DNA from: DASZTV01 sp035547515
Lineage (GTDB): Bacteria; Actinomycetota; Actinomycetes; JAFAQI01
NCBI GenBank assembly: GCA_035547515.1
Contig: DASZUS010000083.1
Coordinates: forward strand, 1-64,000
DNA: 64,000 nt
Reading direction: 5' to 3'
The notes under the pieces were generated by a model. The model made no database searches. It was not told the origin of the DNA and was given only the letters and a program-made list of their open reading frames with translations. A program made the position numbers and the translations under genes. The stretch's first letter is position 1, and each line of letters begins with the position of its first letter. Positions 41,667 through 49,138 of the stretch are shown here, piece by piece.

Positions 41667-42594
41667 CCAGCCGCGTGATCCGCTCCACGAGCGATGCCGC
41701 CGCTTCGAGCCCGGCGGACAGCTCGTCACGGCCGGGCTGTCCAAGTACGACGCCGGTGATCGTGCTCGGCTTGCCGTTCACCGCGCGTACGGCGCGAAAT
41801 GCGAAGCAACCACCGGCGGCGCTGTCAGAGCCGGTCTTGACCCCCACGAACCCGTCGCGACCGAGCAAAGTGTCGGTGTTGTAGACCGTCCCGGCGACGG
41901 GCAACCATGCCGAGCGCATCGCCACGACGCTGGCGAAAACCGGAAGCTGCATCGCAGCCTCGACCACCTTCACCTGGTCGGCAGCTGTCGACACCGTGGA
42001 GTCGTCGTAACCGCTGGGATCGGTGTAGCGCGTGTGGGTCATCCCGAGCAGGCGTGCCCCGGCATTCATACCGTCGACGAACCTTGCCACCGAGCCGTCA
42101 TCCCACGCGGCCAAGACCGCCGCGATGTTGTTGGCCGACGGCAGCAACAGGGCTTGCAGCGCTTGCAGCTCGCTGAGGCGCTCCCCCGCGGCTACCGCCA
42201 CCACCGACTCGCCCCGGCTGCGCCGGGCTTCGTAGTCCGCGACGTCTGCGGCGGACAGCGTGATCGTCGGGCCCTGCTCACCCACGAGCAGTGGGTGGTC
42301 GCGGAGGACGACGTAGGCGGTCATCACCTTGGCGACGCTCGCGATGGGTACCACGCGCTGCTTGGGGCTCGCGTGCAGCTGCGAGCTGCCGGATTCGGCG
42401 TACGCGGCCTCGCCGTACGCCGGCCACAGCGCGCGCGGCAGGGCCGCAGACGCCGTCCGCCCGTGAGCTGCGGCCACGATGGCCACGGCGCTGGCAACCA
42501 GCACCGCGCTGCCCGTGAGATGGCGCCTTCGGTGGAGCATGGCGTCAGTGAAGGCGGCGAGCTGTTGCCGGAGCGTTCGCGGATTTCGATACAC
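41608..42594 (-). CDS. D-alanyl-D-alanine carboxypeptidase (peptidase S11)
   Basis: 328-residue exported penicillin-binding peptidase that trims peptidoglycan stem peptides. The three active-site motifs are present: SxxK as SVAK (PIASVAKVMTAY), SxN as SAN (LLPSANNIAAVL) and KTG (VGVKTGSDSAAGG). An N-terminal hydrophobic segment (TGSAVLVASAVAIVAAAHG) acts as signal anchor. GTG 42594 gives a cytoplasmic leader of about 27 residues; ATG 42540 (MLHRRRH) is an equally reasonable start. No C-terminal amphipathic anchor is visible. It is divergent from the two-component system, a possible regulatory link. Confidence 0.9.
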   Translation of the reverse strand: MYRNPRTLRQQLAAFTDAMLHRRRHLTGSAVLVASAVAIVAAAHGRTASAALPRALWPAYGEAAYAESGSSQLHASPKQRVVPIASVAKVMTAYVVLRDHPLLVGEQGPTITLSAADVADYEARRSRGESVVAVAAGERLSELQALQALLLPSANNIAAVLAAWDDGSVARFVDGMNAGARLLGMTHTRYTDPSGYDDSTVSTAADQVKVVEAAMQLPVFASVVAMRSAWLPVAGTVYNTDTLLGRDGFVGVKTGSDSAAGGCFAFRAVRAVNGKPSTITGVVLGQPGRDELSAGLEAAASLVERITRLASGRPLLPRGASPSGAPPP

Positions 42595-42623
42595 CGACGA
42601 CAGGTCGCGGCTGGGACCATCGA

Positions 42624-43319
42624 GTGGTGCGGGTGCTGGTTGTCGAGGACGAGCCGTTGATGGCCCAGGCGATTCGAGACGGCCTCCGGCTCGAGGCGAT
42701 CGCGGCGGACATCGCCGGCGACGGCGACACCGCCTTGGAGCTGCTCGCGATCAGCGACTACGACATCGCGGTCCTCGACCGCGACATCCCCGGCCCGTCG
42801 GGTGACGACATCGCGCGGCACATCCTCGCCGAGGGCAGCGGGATACCGATCCTCATGCTCACTGCGGCGGACCGTCTCGACGACAAGGAGTCAGGCTTCG
42901 AGCTCGGTGCCGACGACTACTTGACGAAGCCGTTCGAGCTTCGCGAGCTCGTACTCCGGCTCCGTGCGCTCGATCGACGCCGCGGCCACAACCGGCCGCC
43001 GATCCGAGAGACTGCCGGGCTGCGGGTGGACCCGTTCCGCCGAGAGGTCTATCGCGATGGTCGCTACATCGCCCTCACCCGCAAGCAGTTCGCCGTGCTC
43101 GAGGTGCTGGTGGCCGCGGACGGCGGCGTCATCAGCGCCGAGGAGCTGCTCGAGCGGGCGTGGGACGAGCACGCTGACCCGTTCACCAACGCTGTGCGCA
43201 TCACCGTCTCCGGGCTGCGCAAGCGGCTCGGCGAGCCTTGGGTCATCGCGACCGTGCCCGGGGTCGGCTACCGCATCGACCCCATGGCAGGCGGAGACCG
43301 GACCGCACAACGTGGATAG
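42624..43319 (+). CDS. OmpR-family response regulator
   Basis: 231-residue response regulator. Receiver domain 1-115: acidic pair in VVEDEP, phosphoacceptor Asp in YDIAVLDRDIPGPSG, Thr in MLTAAD, Lys in YLTKPFEL. Winged-helix trans_reg_C domain 125-222: ALTRKQFAVLEVLVAADGGVISAEELLERAW and ITVSGLRKRLGEPWVIATVPGVGYRI. GTG 42624 or GTG 42627 may be the start. The sensor kinase gene begins inside its last codons (43312). Divergence from the D,D-carboxypeptidase hints at cell-wall signals. Confidence 0.92.
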   Translation: MVRVLVVEDEPLMAQAIRDGLRLEAIAADIAGDGDTALELLAISDYDIAVLDRDIPGPSGDDIARHILAEGSGIPILMLTAADRLDDKESGFELGADDYLTKPFELRELVLRLRALDRRRGHNRPPIRETAGLRVDPFRREVYRDGRYIALTRKQFAVLEVLVAADGGVISAEELLERAWDEHADPFTNAVRITVSGLRKRLGEPWVIATVPGVGYRIDPMAGGDRTAQRG

Positions 43320-45198
43320 GCGGCCCGGGCTGAGCGTCCGGCTCAAGCTCACCCTCAGCTACGCGGGCTTCGTCATGCTCGTCGGCGCACTCGGGCTCAC
43401 CGTCGGGTACTTCTCACTCTCCCGCGGATCCCATCCCGGCGTGATCTTCTTCGCCCGCAGTCACACCGACCTGCTGCGCGACTTCGCTCCCACCGCCATC
43501 ACGGTGATGTCCGTGCTGCTCATCGTCGGCCTCGTCGGGGGGTGGTTTCTGGCCGGCCGGATGCTCGCCCCTCTCAATCGCATCACCGAGGCGACCCGGG
43601 TGGCGGCGTCCGGGTCGCTCTCGCACCGGATCGCGATGGGTGGTCGGCAGGACGAGATCCGGGAGCTGGCGGACAGCTTCGACACGATGCTCGGCAGGCT
43701 CGAAGCGCAGGTCGCCGAGCAGCAGCGCTTCGCGGCCAACGCCTCCCACGAGCTGCGCACTCCGCTGGCGATAACGCAGACCCTGCTCGATGTCGCGCGC
43801 AAGGACCATGGCGACCCCGCCGTACTCATCGAGCGCCTGTACGCCGTGAACACCCGAGCTATCGACCTCACTGAGGCCCTGCTGACCCTGAGCCGCGCCG
43901 GCCAGCGGTCCTTCACGGCTGAGCCCGTGGACCTTTCGCTCATCGCCGAAGAGGTCACCGAGACGCTGCTGCCCCTTGCCGAGAAGCACGGCGTCACCAT
44001 CGAAGCGGCTGCCGACGTCGCGATGGCTCGGGGCTCACCGCCGCTGCTGCTCCAGCTGGTGACCAACCTGGTGCACAACGGGATCGTCCACAACCGCCCC
44101 TGTGGTGGAACGGTGCAAGTCACCACGCGGACCGAGGACTCGACCGTCGTGCTCACCGTGGAGAACACCGGCGAGCGGCTCGACCCACAACTCGTCGCGA
44201 CCTACGTCGAGCCCTTCCTGCGCGGGACGCAGCGGGTGCAAAGCGATCAGGCGGGTGTCGGCCTCGGCCTCGCCATCGTCGACCGGATCGTCCGGGCACA
44301 CGACGGCACGCTGACGCTTGCCCCACGCGACGCGGGAGGGTTACGCGTCACCGTCTCGCTAGTGGTTGGCTTACCCGAGGGCGGCGTGACGTCCCTCGCG
44401 GGCGTTGACGCGCTAGGGAGTCGGGCAGGTCTGCGCGTAGGCACAGACGTTGAACGACTGGCCATCCGCGGCCAGCGCCGACGGAGTCGCCTCGTTGATG
44501 CCGATGCCCGGACCCATGTCGATCATCGTCGGGTTGCCCGACGCGATCGTGTGGGTGCCGCTGCTGGTGGTGTAGGTCGACGTCGGCCCGAAGTGCGTCG
44601 TCCCGGTGCCCGCAGGGATGGTCTGGACGAGCACCGTCGGCGCCTCATAGATCCACTCGGCCGAGGAGCCCGTCGAGGTGTAGGCGATGCTCTTGTCGAA
44701 CGTCCAGCCCTCGGCCGGGTCCTTCAGCGAGACATCCCACTGCCCCGAGGACGTCTGGTTGATGTTGACGCTGACCACATCACCGGGCTTGACGGTGCAG
44801 GCGCTGTTCCCGCTGCAGTTGGAAAGCGGCGTCTCGGTCGCGGGCAGGATCTCGTACCAGGCGTTGTACTGGCCCCCGCTGATGAGCCCGCCGATCGGGG
44901 AGTTCTCGCTGACCCCCGCCTGGATCAGGTCCGAGGTGTTGTAGCCGCCGATGCCGGCCCAGGTCGCCGAGAAGCCAGGCGGGAGCAGCCCGGCGCTCGG
45001 AACCGTGAACGTCGAACTGACGCCGGTGATCCCGCTGCCGGGCGTGACGGCGTACCCCGACCAGTTGAGGCTGCTCGCCGTACCTCCATGGGTGGGCAGG
45101 ACCTCATGAGCGCTGGTCTTGAGGAGTGCCTGGTTGGCCACGCCACCCGCCGCGGTGGCGGGAACTGCTGCGCATGCGATGGCGCAGGCGGCGGCTGA
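43312..45198 (+). CDS. Sensor histidine kinase with anomalous open 3' extension
   Basis: Membrane sensor kinase. Two transmembrane helices (about 13-35 and 62-84) flank a short extracytoplasmic loop. Then HAMP (about 85-135), the H-box NASHELRTPLAITQTLLD, N-box LVTNLVHNGIVHNRP and G-box AGVGLGLAIVDRIV; the ATPase domain ends near 44370 (LRVTVSL). The frame then stays open without a stop to 45198, giving 628 residues, of which the last ~275 are Arg/Gly/Ala-rich, domain-free and antisense to the whole G1-type peptidase gene. Normal relatives end soon after the G-box. Either a frameshift or sequence error removed the true stop (a TAG in another frame lies at 44359-44361), or the kinase carries an overprinted tail. 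The first ~355 residues are secure. Confidence 0.75.
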   Translation: MDRRPGLSVRLKLTLSYAGFVMLVGALGLTVGYFSLSRGSHPGVIFFARSHTDLLRDFAPTAITVMSVLLIVGLVGGWFLAGRMLAPLNRITEATRVAASGSLSHRIAMGGRQDEIRELADSFDTMLGRLEAQVAEQQRFAANASHELRTPLAITQTLLDVARKDHGDPAVLIERLYAVNTRAIDLTEALLTLSRAGQRSFTAEPVDLSLIAEEVTETLLPLAEKHGVTIEAAADVAMARGSPPLLLQLVTNLVHNGIVHNRPCGGTVQVTTRTEDSTVVLTVENTGERLDPQLVATYVEPFLRGTQRVQSDQAGVGLGLAIVDRIVRAHDGTLTLAPRDAGGLRVTVSLVVGLPEGGVTSLAGVDALGSRAGLRVGTDVERLAIRGQRRRSRLVDADARTHVDHRRVARRDRVGAAAGGVGRRRPEVRRPGARRDGLDEHRRRLIDPLGRGARRGVGDALVERPALGRVLQRDIPLPRGRLVDVDADHITGLDGAGAVPAAVGKRRLGRGQDLVPGVVLAPADEPADRGVLADPRLDQVRGVVAADAGPGRREARREQPGARNRERRTDAGDPAAGRDGVPRPVEAARRTSMGGQDLMSAGLEECLVGHATRRGGGNCCACDGAGGG

Positions 45199-45231
45199 CG
45201 CGATGGCGATCCGGAGCGAAAGACGATGCAT
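44413..45231 (-). CDS. Secreted G1-family (eqolisin-like) peptidase
   Basis: 272-residue exported protein with a Sec signal (IAIASAAACAIACAAVPATAA). The mature part follows the G1 glutamic-peptidase pattern: SSLNWSGYAV at the start, WAGIGGYNTSDLIQAGV with the catalytic Gln, and SAEWIYEAP with the catalytic Glu. Beta-sandwich repeats fill the rest, and two Cys pairs may form disulfides. G1 peptidases cleave at acidic pH; bacterial members are common in actinomycetes. It lies entirely antisense to the open extension of the kinase frame; its signal peptide and catalytic motifs make it the real gene here. ATG 45231 is well supported. Confidence 0.88.
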   Translation of the reverse strand: MHRLSLRIAIASAAACAIACAAVPATAAGGVANQALLKTSAHEVLPTHGGTASSLNWSGYAVTPGSGITGVSSTFTVPSAGLLPPGFSATWAGIGGYNTSDLIQAGVSENSPIGGLISGGQYNAWYEILPATETPLSNCSGNSACTVKPGDVVSVNINQTSSGQWDVSLKDPAEGWTFDKSIAYTSTGSSAEWIYEAPTVLVQTIPAGTGTTHFGPTSTYTTSSGTHTIASGNPTMIDMGPGIGINEATPSALAADGQSFNVCAYAQTCPTP

Positions 45232-45360
45232 GCCCTGCCCTGTCTGCTGAGGTGGGAGGGGGCAGGCGCCGAGGGTGGCCCACGCCGACTTGCCCTGCCG
45301 ACAATGATGTCGCGTCCGGGCTTCCCTGAAAAGCCAGGCCTGAAACGGGGCGCCGGTCAG

Positions 45361-45555
45361 CTACCCGCGGGACAGGATCAGCGCCCGCGTCGGGCAGGCT
45401 CGTGCGGCCCGGCGGGCGTGACCCAGCACCTCGACCGGCAGCTCGCCGTTGTCGAGGATCGGGTAGCCCCACTCGTCCAACGTCACGCGCTCCGGGAGCA
45501 GGTCTGCGCACAGCCCGTGCGCGGTGCAGCGAATCGGGTCGAGCTCGAGTCTCAT
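45361..45555 (-). CDS. Small ferredoxin, CxxHxxC type
   Basis: 64-residue soluble ferredoxin typical of actinobacteria. The cluster ligands read Cys10-x2-His13-x2-Cys16 and a late ACPTRAL (Cys-Pro). With His or a noncanonical residue in place of the second Cys, such proteins carry a [3Fe-4S] or His-ligated [4Fe-4S] centre and serve P450s or flavoproteins. ATG 45555 overlaps the stop of the NuoF-like gene (ATGA), so it is the last gene of the flavin-electron-transfer operon. It may take electrons from, or deliver them to, the NuoF-like protein. Confidence 0.88.
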   Translation of the reverse strand: MRLELDPIRCTAHGLCADLLPERVTLDEWGYPILDNGELPVEVLGHARRAARACPTRALILSRG

Positions 45556-46814
45556 CGCGGCACCGGGAGAAAAGGCGCGGCGGCGACGCCCGCACACGGC
45601 TTACCGGCCCGGTGCCGAGCGACGTCCTTGGCAAACGTGGACAACGCGCTTGCCACCAACCGTACGGCGCCGTCCGGGTGCCGGCACGCTCCACGACCCG
45701 GCACGACATCGAGCCAGCGGTTGAGGGCCCGCCAGCTCGACTCGTTCCACGTCCCCGCTGCGAGCGCGGTCATCGCCCCGGCGATGGCCGGCAACCCGTT
45801 GAGGCATGGTCCGCACTGCTGGGCACTGGAGGCAGCGAGGTAGGACACCACCCGTGCTGTCTCGGCGATGCCGCACGCGCCGGGCGGCAGCACGGCCAGC
45901 ACGCCGGCTCCGAGCGCAGCGCCCACGCTTCGCAATCCGCCGTGGCTCAGTGGCACTCGTGCGGCCTGCGTGGCAGGCAGCCAGCTGCCGAAGTAGCCGC
46001 CGACGAGCACGGCGGTTGAGGCCTCGAGTGGCAGGCCTGCGGCGGCGGCGACCCGCCCGATCGTCGTGCCGGTCGCGACCTCCGCGACCCGCGGCTCGAG
46101 GTTCGATCCGCTGACCGTCACCAGCATGGTGCCGGGCTCCGCGGGGTCACCCACGGCGCGGTACCAGTCGAATCCGCGCATCGCGATGGTTGCCAAGTGC
46201 GCGAGGGACTCGACGTTGCTGATCAACGTAGGCCGGCCACGCACGCCTTTCTCATAGGGCCTCGGCGGCGTGTATGCCGGGACCGCCTCGCCGCCGTTTA
46301 GCCGGCTGACGAGCGCAGACTCCTCGCTCGCGACGTACCGCGGTGCCGTTGTCTCGATGGTGACCGGCACTCGCTCGCCACCGCGCTCGAGGAGGGCGGC
46401 ACGCAGGTACCCGATCGCGGGTGACCCGGCGTGCACGACGACGTACCCGCGATCGGCGCCCACAGCGCGAGCGGCGAGCTGAATGCCGTCGAGCACGAGG
46501 TGCGGCGCCCAGGTGAGAAGCATCGTGTCTTTCGCGCTGGCCGGCTCCCCCTCGCAGCCGTTGGCCACGACAACGGCCGGACCCTTGCCGGCGCCGACGG
46601 AGGCAAGCTTGCGCGCTACCGGAAAGCCGGCGCCGCCGCGTCCGAGCAACCCGGCGGCGGCAACCTGTTCGACCAGCGCCGCGGCGCCGACAGCCGGAAG
46701 CGGTCCCCAGACCTCGCGGTGGTGTGCCAGACCCATCGGACCGCCGCGGGACAGGCCCGCGAGCAGGCGCCCGCCGGCCTGCGCGGCGCGCGGCTCTTCG
46801 AGAGTCACGGTCAC
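45552..46814 (-). CDS. NuoF-like SLBB-domain flavoprotein
   Basis: 420-residue protein related to the NADH-binding subunit of complex I (NuoF/51-kDa). FMN-binding GRGGAGFPVARKLASV, NADH-site-like NGCEGEPASAKDTMLL, FMN-binding ISNVESLAHLA, an SLBB domain (about 240-300) and the region of the N3 Fe-S cluster, QQCGPCLNGLP, with a distant Cys (GACRHPDG). Two Cys of the CxxCxxC motif are kept and the third is Gly, so the cluster may be altered or absent. GTG 46814 overlaps the preceding stop. With the diheme membrane protein and ferredoxin it likely links a soluble electron pool to the membrane. Confidence 0.85.
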   Translation of the reverse strand: MTVTLEEPRAAQAGGRLLAGLSRGGPMGLAHHREVWGPLPAVGAAALVEQVAAAGLLGRGGAGFPVARKLASVGAGKGPAVVVANGCEGEPASAKDTMLLTWAPHLVLDGIQLAARAVGADRGYVVVHAGSPAIGYLRAALLERGGERVPVTIETTAPRYVASEESALVSRLNGGEAVPAYTPPRPYEKGVRGRPTLISNVESLAHLATIAMRGFDWYRAVGDPAEPGTMLVTVSGSNLEPRVAEVATGTTIGRVAAAAGLPLEASTAVLVGGYFGSWLPATQAARVPLSHGGLRSVGAALGAGVLAVLPPGACGIAETARVVSYLAASSAQQCGPCLNGLPAIAGAMTALAAGTWNESSWRALNRWLDVVPGRGACRHPDGAVRLVASALSTFAKDVARHRAGKPCAGVAAAPFLPVPR

Positions 46815-47410
46815 CGCAGACCTGCTACGCGCGGCATGACGGTCAGCGAATGCCGACGGGCGCTGGTCGACCAGCGAGCCGCCGTCGCCGCCACCAGCAC
46901 GCCGAGCGAGGCGAGCGCGAGGTAGAGACCCCATCGGCCGTGGGCGGCGTCCGTGCCGGTGATCAGGAAGTGGCCGAACGCGAGCGGCCACATCGCGTAA
47001 ACGATCCAATGGATCGCGCGCCACGCTCGAAGCGAGATCCGCTCGCGCACCAGGCTGGTGCCGATCACGAGAAGGATCGCGTCGAAGGCGAACGTCCCCA
47101 TGGCGACGCCGAGCGAGTCGTAGGTCGAGGTGAACGGAACCGCCACCGCCCACCAGCCGACCTGCACGAACGTGTCGATGACCGTCGTCAGGATGTGCAT
47201 GACGGTGAACCCGAGAGCGAGCAGCGCGACGTTGCGGTGCAGCTGCTGCGTGGCGAACCGGGGCCAGTAGCGGCTCTCGCGCAGCCGTTGCGTCGACGCC
47301 AGTCCCAAGCCGAAGTCCACGGTCAGCAAGACGAACGCAACGATCGCCGTGGCGCGGGTCAGGTACCAGAGCTGGGGTGAGGCGGTGAACGACGCGGCGA
47401 GGGTGGTCAC
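46811..47410 (-). CDS. Diheme cytochrome-b-like membrane protein (ferric-reductase-like TM domain)
   Basis: 199-residue protein with five or six transmembrane helices. Two pairs of His spaced by about 13 residues (QLHRNVALLALGFTVMHIL and RAIHWIVYAMWPLAFGHFL) match the two-heme ligation of ferric-reductase/NOX-like domains. It would carry electrons across the membrane between the NuoF-like protein inside and a flavinylated acceptor outside. GTG 47410 overlaps the apbE stop and its own stop overlaps the next start, both as GTGA. Confidence 0.85.
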   Translation of the reverse strand: MTTLAASFTASPQLWYLTRATAIVAFVLLTVDFGLGLASTQRLRESRYWPRFATQQLHRNVALLALGFTVMHILTTVIDTFVQVGWWAVAVPFTSTYDSLGVAMGTFAFDAILLVIGTSLVRERISLRAWRAIHWIVYAMWPLAFGHFLITGTDAAHGRWGLYLALASLGVLVAATAARWSTSARRHSLTVMPRVAGLR

Positions 47411-48396
47411 GGCTCTACCGCCTGGTCCACGGGCCATTCGCCGACCTGGGATACCGCGCCGTCGTGGGTGACCAGCCGCGCCGCGAAGCCACGCGTGGCG
47501 AGCCAGCTCTCGGCGGCCTCGCCGGCAATGATCGCGGCGGTGGACGCGGTGTTCGCCAGCGTGCACGTCGACGCCGCCACGCTGACGGTCCGCCAAGGGC
47601 CACTCGCTGGCCCTCCGTGTCGCGGGTCGATCAGGTGGTGCAGCTCGCTGCCGCCGCGACGCCAGCGGCGCGCCCGTGTGCTCGACGTCGCAAGCCCGCC
47701 GCTGTCGAGGGTGATGTGCTGCGTCAGCCCGTCGTCAGCCGGCAAGCACGGGTCGCTGCGGTCGGTGACCGCGATCGGCCAGCCACCTGCCGGAGGCAGC
47801 CCGTCCACGCTGATGTCGCCGCCGAGGCTGACCAGCACACCGCCACCGCCGGCCTCGAGGGCCGCCGTCGATGCGAGGTCCGCGGCGAGTGCCTTGGCGG
47901 TCGCACCCAGGTCGACCACCGCGCCCGCGCGTACCCGTGCCCGGTGGTTGCTCTCGTCGAGGTCGATCGCCGCAGCACCGGGCACGTCCCGTACGCCGAT
48001 GACCCGCGGCCCGTCCGAGGCGATTGCGCTGAACGTGCGGTCGTAGCCGTGGTCGATGAGTACGCCGCCCACCGTCGGGTCGACCAGGCCGTCCGTCCAC
48101 TCCGCCGCGTCGATCGCGACCCGTAGCGCGCGGGTGAGCAACGCGCTGATCGGCACCCATTGGCCCTTCGCCGCGTTGAGCCGTGAGAGCTCGGAGTCGG
48201 GCCGGAACCGGCTGGCTGCGCGATCGATCTCGATCAGGACTTGCTCCACCGCCTCACACGCGTCGTGCACGGATGAAGCGTCGGTGACGATGAGGTGGAC
48301 CGCCGTTCCGAGCGCGGGCCAGTCGGCGATGCCGAAGGCGTGCTCGGCGGCATAGGCGCGATGCAGGTCCCGCCGGGTCACGGCGGGGGCGCTCAT
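47407..48396 (-). CDS. apbE: ApbE-like FAD:protein FMN transferase
   Basis: 329-residue flavin transferase that attaches FMN to Thr/Ser of target proteins. Signatures: LGTAVHLIVTD, IDRAASRFRPDSELSRLN, DPTVGGVLIDHGYDR, VDLGATAKALAADLAS, SLGGDISVDG and the metal-site region HHLIDPRHGGPA followed by TVSVAASTCTLANTASTAAII. No export signal is visible in this reading. ATG 48396 overlaps the previous stop by one base (TGATG); TTG 48399 is an alternative. It heads the redox part of the operon, but no standard FMN-binding target domain is encoded beside it. Confidence 0.9.
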   Translation of the reverse strand: MSAPAVTRRDLHRAYAAEHAFGIADWPALGTAVHLIVTDASSVHDACEAVEQVLIEIDRAASRFRPDSELSRLNAAKGQWVPISALLTRALRVAIDAAEWTDGLVDPTVGGVLIDHGYDRTFSAIASDGPRVIGVRDVPGAAAIDLDESNHRARVRAGAVVDLGATAKALAADLASTAALEAGGGGVLVSLGGDISVDGLPPAGGWPIAVTDRSDPCLPADDGLTQHITLDSGGLATSSTRARRWRRGGSELHHLIDPRHGGPASGPWRTVSVAASTCTLANTASTAAIIAGEAAESWLATRGFAARLVTHDGAVSQVGEWPVDQAVEP

Positions 48397-48938
48397 CAAC
48401 TGCCTCCGCTGGTGCCGCCGGTCGGCTGTTGCGGATAGCTCGGGTACGTCGGGTAGGTCTGGTACGTCGGGTACGTGGGCGTGGTCTGCGCCGTCGTGGG
48501 GGCGGCGCTCGGCTGTGTCGTGACGGTGGACCTCGGCGGGGACTTCACGGTGGAGGTCGACGTGGAGGTGGACGTCGTAGCGCCGCCGGAACGAGGAGAC
48601 ACCGTGCTGGCTCTGTGGGTTGGAGCGGTGGCCGGCCTCACCGCTGAGGAGCCTGTCGAGGAGGCAGTCGACGCCGCTGGCTTGGGGCGGACCCGGGCGG
48701 GCCGCTTGGTCGTGGTGAGCGATTTGGGCGGGGAAGGCGCGGCTGAGGTTCGCGTGGCCGGCAACGAGAGCGACGTACCGGGGTCGGCCGATGCGGAGCT
48801 AGCCGGAGCGTCGAGCGCTACCGCAATCGTGCCGGCACCCAGCGCGGCGCCGACGCCGGTGAGTGCGGTGACTCGCCGCACCCTGCGACGTACCCGGTCA
48901 CGTTGCGAGACCGCGGATGCTCGGCTTGCTGCGTCCAT
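48396..48938 (-). CDS. Membrane-anchored Thr/Ser/Pro/Tyr-rich extracytoplasmic protein
   Basis: 180-residue protein: a short basic cytoplasmic start (RDRVRRRVRRV), one hydrophobic helix (TALTGVGAALGAGTIAVAL), then about 130 residues of low-complexity Ser/Thr/Pro/Ala sequence ending in TYPTYQTYPTYPSYPQQP repeats. It is probably threaded through the wall. ATG 48938 is the best methionine, though the frame is open further upstream. It is the first gene of the ApbE/cytochrome/NuoF/ferredoxin operon and overlaps apbE by one base. It may be the outward end of the electron path or a wall tether; no FMN_bind domain or classical flavinylation site is evident (SGGATTS is the closest stretch). Confidence 0.7.
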   Translation of the reverse strand: MDAASRASAVSQRDRVRRRVRRVTALTGVGAALGAGTIAVALDAPASSASADPGTSLSLPATRTSAAPSPPKSLTTTKRPARVRPKPAASTASSTGSSAVRPATAPTHRASTVSPRSGGATTSTSTSTSTVKSPPRSTVTTQPSAAPTTAQTTPTYPTYQTYPTYPSYPQQPTGGTSGGS

Positions 48939-49138
48939 GACTTCACGCTGCTCGCCGTCACTGAGAGCGGCCTGAACCGTCCCTGTGGGTTCACCGCGAG
49001 TGCGGGATGCGGACACCAGTTCATTACACGGCGCTCGGGCGCCGGCCCGCATCAGTCTTATGTCTCATTTGCACATGGGCATTTCGGGTCATATCCGCCG
49101 CGTCCGGTCGTCCCAGGCGGGATGAGAGTGTGTACGGC

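Noticed and set aside
45226..46019. Plus-strand frames of about 205 codons opposite the ferredoxin and NuoF-like genes
   Set aside because: Antisense shadows; the minus-strand genes overlap tightly and carry cofactor motifs.
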